The notes under the pieces were generated by a model. The model searched no databases. It was not told where the DNA came from and saw only the letters and a program-made list of their open reading frames with translations. From an uncultured Bacteroidales bacterium (GTDB lineage Bacteria > Bacteroidota > Bacteroidia > Bacteroidales > Bacteroidaceae): a DNA stretch of 63,370 nucleotides. Of the stretch, positions 60,789 through 63,370 are shown in pieces (position 1 is the stretch's first letter; each line of letters begins with the position of its first letter). Where the stretch lies: assembly GCA_902774275.1 (NCBI GenBank), contig CACYHN010000004.1, positions 1-63,370 on the forward strand, given 5' to 3'. Both the position numbers and the translations under genes were made by a program.

Positions 60789-63172
60789 TGAAAAAATTAC
60801 TGACCCTTTGCCTTGCGCTTATCGGTCTGTCCACCGTTTGCGGCGCACAGGAACCTGACGACTGGACCACCCAGGTCACGTTCTTTACTCCTTCAATAGT
60901 ACATATATACAAGACAGGCCCTGACAACCCCGATAAAAAGCAGAGCCTCTCAGTTACCATGCAGCCTGAGCAGGTAAAGAGTACCGTCACTGTCCAGAAC
61001 GGAGACCTTCTCTACAAGAGCTCTGTACTGACGGTAAAGGTATCAGGTAATGACGTGACCTTTATGGACAAGAAAGGCAATGTTTTGCTTGCCGAGAACG
61101 GTTATGGTCACGGCAATGTGGCCATGACCCGCCCGGATTATGCAGACATACCCGTTGACCAGGGATTCAAACTTGATGCCGATGAACCTCTTTATGGAAT
61201 CGGGATACAGCAGGACGGTAAGATGCCCAAGACCGGAACCTATCAACGCATGATACAGGGCAACACCGATGATTACTGCAATATCATCCAATCCATCAAG
61301 GGATACGGTCTGTTTTGGGACAACTATTCTCCCACCACACTGGGCATTGAGGAGGAAAAGTTCTACTTTACTTCTGAAAACGCCGGCTGCATAGATTACT
61401 ATTTCATCTGGGGCGGTGATGCTGACGGTGTCATAGCAGGCATACGCCAGCTTACCGGAACCGTTCCCATGCTACCGTTATGGAGCTACGGATTCATGCA
61501 GAGCCGCGAGCGTTACAAGTCATCGGCCGAACTGACCGAGGTGCTGGACCGCTACCGCTCAATAGGAGTGCCTATCGACGTGATGATACAGGACTGGCAG
61601 TATTGGGGCAGCAACTACCTGTGGAACGCCATGGAGTTCAACGCTCCCGAGTTCAGCAATCCCGAGCGCTGGATAAAGCATATCCATGACCAGAATGCCA
61701 AACTGATGATTTCAATATGGTCATCATTCGGTCCCATGACAAAACCCTTCCGTGAGCTGGAGCCCAAGAACCTGCTCATAGACGTACAGACATGGCCGCA
61801 GAGCGGACTCACCGACTGGCCTCCACGCATGGACTATCCGTCGGGAGTACGTCCGTATGACCCTTACAGCAAAGAGGCGCGTGACATCTATTGGAACCAC
61901 CTGACACGCCTGTATAACCTCAATATTGACGGCTGGTGGATGGACTCAACCGAGCCCGACCACATGGACTTTAAGGAGACAGACCTGGACCTGCCCACCG
62001 CAATGGGTCCCTGGCGCAGGGTACGTAACGCATTCCCCCTGATGGCAGTGGGCGGTGTATATGACAACCAGCGTGCTATGCCAAACGGCAATGACAAACG
62101 TGTGCTTATCCTTACCCGTTCCGTGTTTGCAGGCCAGCAGCGTTACGGCTCCAACACATGGTCCGGTGACGTGCAGTCCAACTGGAACAGCCTCAGAAAT
62201 CAGGTTCCCGCAGGTCTTAACTTTGCCCTTACCGGTAACCCCAACTTTAACAGTGACCTGGGCGGATTCTTTGCCAACAGCTATAACGAGCGCTCACAGG
62301 ACGGCAGCGCCACCAAGAATCCTCTCTATCAGGAACTCTACGTACGCTGGATGCAGTATGGTGTGTTCTGCCCCATGATGCGCAGCCACGGTACCGAGGT
62401 GCCGCGTGAACTCTACTACTACGGCCAGGCCGGCGAACCCGTCTATGACGCCCTGCTTGGCGCAATCAAGATGCGCTACAGCCTGCTCCCCTACATCTAC
62501 TCTCTGGCACACGATGTAAACGCCAACAACGGCACCTACCAGCGTGCCCTGATGATGGATTTCAAAAATGACCGTAACGTATGGAACATAGGCAATGAGT
62601 TCATGTTCGGCCGCTCCCTGCTTGTAGCCCCTGTCCTGGAAGCCAAGTACACTCCCGAAAGAGCCCAGAGCAAGAGCCGTGCCGGCATAGGTGATGTAGA
62701 TTTCATGGAGGCAAAGAGCACCAAGCTTTATCTACCCGCAGGTACAAGCTGGTATGACTTTGAGACCATGCAGAAATATGACGGTGGACAAGAGATAGAA
62801 CGCACCGTAAACATCAAGAGCATACCTCTCTACGTAAAGGCCGGAAGCATCCTGCCCATAGGCCCGGATGTGCAATACTCGACTGAGAAACCCTGGGATG
62901 ACCTTGAGATACGCGTATATGCCGGAGCCAACGGCATATTCTGCCTCTACGAGGATGAGTTTGACAACTACAACTATGAGAAAGGCGCCTTTTCAACGAT
63001 AGATTTCAGCTGGAACGACAAGAGCCGCAGCCTGACGATAGGTGCACGCAAAGGAACATACGATGGTATGATAAAGAACCGCAAGTTCCGCGTAATCCTA
63101 ATCAAGGACGGCAAGCAAAGCGAGCCCAAAACAGTCAGTTATTCCGGAAAGAAAGTCACAGTCAAGCTTTAA
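60788..63172 (+). CDS. GH31 glycoside hydrolase
   Basis: 794 residues with a signal peptide (MKKLLTLCLALIGLSTVCGAQ). The predicted nucleophile is Asp386 in NIDGWWMDSTEPD and the acid/base Asp461 in NTWSGDVQSNWNSL, the same motif types as its upstream partner. There is no PA14 insert; the C-terminus ends in a beta domain. The two paralogues are about equally long and translationally coupled. No SusC/SusD pair or regulator is present, so this is not a full polysaccharide-utilisation locus. Confidence 0.92.
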   Translation: MKKLLTLCLALIGLSTVCGAQEPDDWTTQVTFFTPSIVHIYKTGPDNPDKKQSLSVTMQPEQVKSTVTVQNGDLLYKSSVLTVKVSGNDVTFMDKKGNVLLAENGYGHGNVAMTRPDYADIPVDQGFKLDADEPLYGIGIQQDGKMPKTGTYQRMIQGNTDDYCNIIQSIKGYGLFWDNYSPTTLGIEEEKFYFTSENAGCIDYYFIWGGDADGVIAGIRQLTGTVPMLPLWSYGFMQSRERYKSSAELTEVLDRYRSIGVPIDVMIQDWQYWGSNYLWNAMEFNAPEFSNPERWIKHIHDQNAKLMISIWSSFGPMTKPFRELEPKNLLIDVQTWPQSGLTDWPPRMDYPSGVRPYDPYSKEARDIYWNHLTRLYNLNIDGWWMDSTEPDHMDFKETDLDLPTAMGPWRRVRNAFPLMAVGGVYDNQRAMPNGNDKRVLILTRSVFAGQQRYGSNTWSGDVQSNWNSLRNQVPAGLNFALTGNPNFNSDLGGFFANSYNERSQDGSATKNPLYQELYVRWMQYGVFCPMMRSHGTEVPRELYYYGQAGEPVYDALLGAIKMRYSLLPYIYSLAHDVNANNGTYQRALMMDFKNDRNVWNIGNEFMFGRSLLVAPVLEAKYTPERAQSKSRAGIGDVDFMEAKSTKLYLPAGTSWYDFETMQKYDGGQEIERTVNIKSIPLYVKAGSILPIGPDVQYSTEKPWDDLEIRVYAGANGIFCLYEDEFDNYNYEKGAFSTIDFSWNDKSRSLTIGARKGTYDGMIKNRKFRVILIKDGKQSEPKTVSYSGKKVTVKL

Positions 63173-63175
63173 CTG

Positions 63176-63220
63176 AAACAGGAGCACAAAAAGAACCGTC
63201 CCCTTTGTGCCCCTGTTTTC
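63176..63220 (+). terminator. Terminator after the GH31 pair
   Basis: AAACAGGAGCACAAA pairs with TTTGTGCCCCTGTTT, one mismatch, followed by TTTC. The loop region AAGAACCGTCCC and lower stem are nearly identical to the terminator at 21258-21294. Confidence 0.75.
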
Positions 63221-63233
63221 AATTTAAAATGAT

Positions 63234-63241
63234 TACCTTTG
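63234..63241 (+). promoter_or_regulatory. -7 promoter box of the last gene
   Basis: TACCTTTG followed by CAG matches TAnnTTTG, 25 nt before the ATG at 63266. Confidence 0.6.
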
Positions 63242-63265
63242 CAGTCTGAAATCATCCCGTTTCTG

Positions 63266-63370
63266 ATGACAGAATTTGAAATGATAGCCAAGACCTTCCA
63301 GGGGCTGGAAGAGATTCTTGCAAAGGAACTTATTGAACTTGGAGCCAATGGGGTGGCCATTGGCAACCGA
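63266..63370 (+). CDS. THUMP-domain class I SAM RNA methyltransferase (partial, 5' end)
   Basis: 35 residues remain before the window ends: MTEFEMIAKTFQGLEEILAK followed by ELIELGANGVAIGNR. The KTFQGLEEILAKEL pattern is the start of Bacteroidetes RlmL/YpsC-like 23S rRNA guanine methyltransferases with an N-terminal THUMP domain. The rest of the gene is beyond the right edge. Confidence 0.7.
   Translation, partial: MTEFEMIAKTFQGLEEILAKELIELGANGVAIGNR

Noticed and set aside
1-63370. CRISPR arrays, toxin-antitoxin pairs, prophage genes, tRNA or rRNA genes.
   Set aside because: I looked for regular direct repeats with spacers, small coupled gene pairs, integrases and tRNA-like cloverleaves and found none.

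Overview
The window is chromosomal DNA of a member of the Bacteroidales, probably a gut Bacteroidaceae or Prevotellaceae species. The support is the recurrent TAnnTTTG -7 promoter box with almost no Shine-Dalgarno sites, Bacteroidetes-type genes (DUF3098, YfhO-like membrane protein, HECLGH-type dipeptidyl peptidase III, BspA-like leucine-rich repeats) and housekeeping genes with Bacteroidetes features. I see no tRNA, rRNA, CRISPR array or prophage.

Layout. 0-7.4 kb: typA, a thioredoxin-like lipoprotein, a ComM/YifB ATPase, metG and ispD. 7.4-12.8 kb: a large YfhO-like membrane protein, a glycosyltransferase, and a gmhA-hddC-gmhB heptose operon. 12.9-22.8 kb (minus strand): rnr, an ABC transporter operon ending in a GntR regulator, a REP-associated Y1 transposase (RAYT) beside a Pif1/RecD-like helicase with an inverted pair of 134-bp palindromic elements around both genes, and an acetyl-CoA hydrolase/succinate CoA-transferase. 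22.9-29.8 kb (plus): miaB, a methyltransferase, ftsX, DUF3098, uppP, truB, queA, folK and a 43-residue ORF. 29.8-45.8 kb: a surface glycan locus, visibly more AT-rich in its middle, that starts with phosphonate biosynthesis genes. 45.8-57.4 kb: an EamA transporter, DPP III, a BlaI regulator with a giant M56-LRR fusion, metK with a structured leader, and a cytidylyltransferase-oxidoreductase fusion plus an SDR. 57.4-63.4 kb: a lytic transglycosylase, two GH31 glycosidases, and the start of a THUMP-type RNA methyltransferase.

How the genes fit. The glycan locus encodes PEP mutase (fused to two nucleotidyltransferase domains), phosphonopyruvate decarboxylase and an iron-type alcohol dehydrogenase. 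That is the same order of chemistry as the first steps of fosfomycin synthesis, up to CMP-2-hydroxyethylphosphonate. Two LicD-family transferases, a flippase, four glycosyltransferases, UDP-galactopyranose mutase, a DegT aminotransferase and an ATP-grasp/HAD fusion follow. I infer a phosphonate-decorated surface glycan. The GDP/ADP-heptose genes are split: gmhA, hddC and gmhB lie at 11-13 kb, the kinase hddA and an epimerase at 44-46 kb.

Most noteworthy candidates: (1) the ~150-nt metK leader, which folds by eye into a closed multi-helix structure and can alternatively form a terminator-like hairpin, a possible undescribed metK riboswitch; (2) the HUH transposase plus helicase with an inverted pair of palindromic elements; (3) the three-domain PEP mutase with its CMP-phosphonate/LicD context; (4) the M56 sensor protease fused to more than 1000 residues of LRR.
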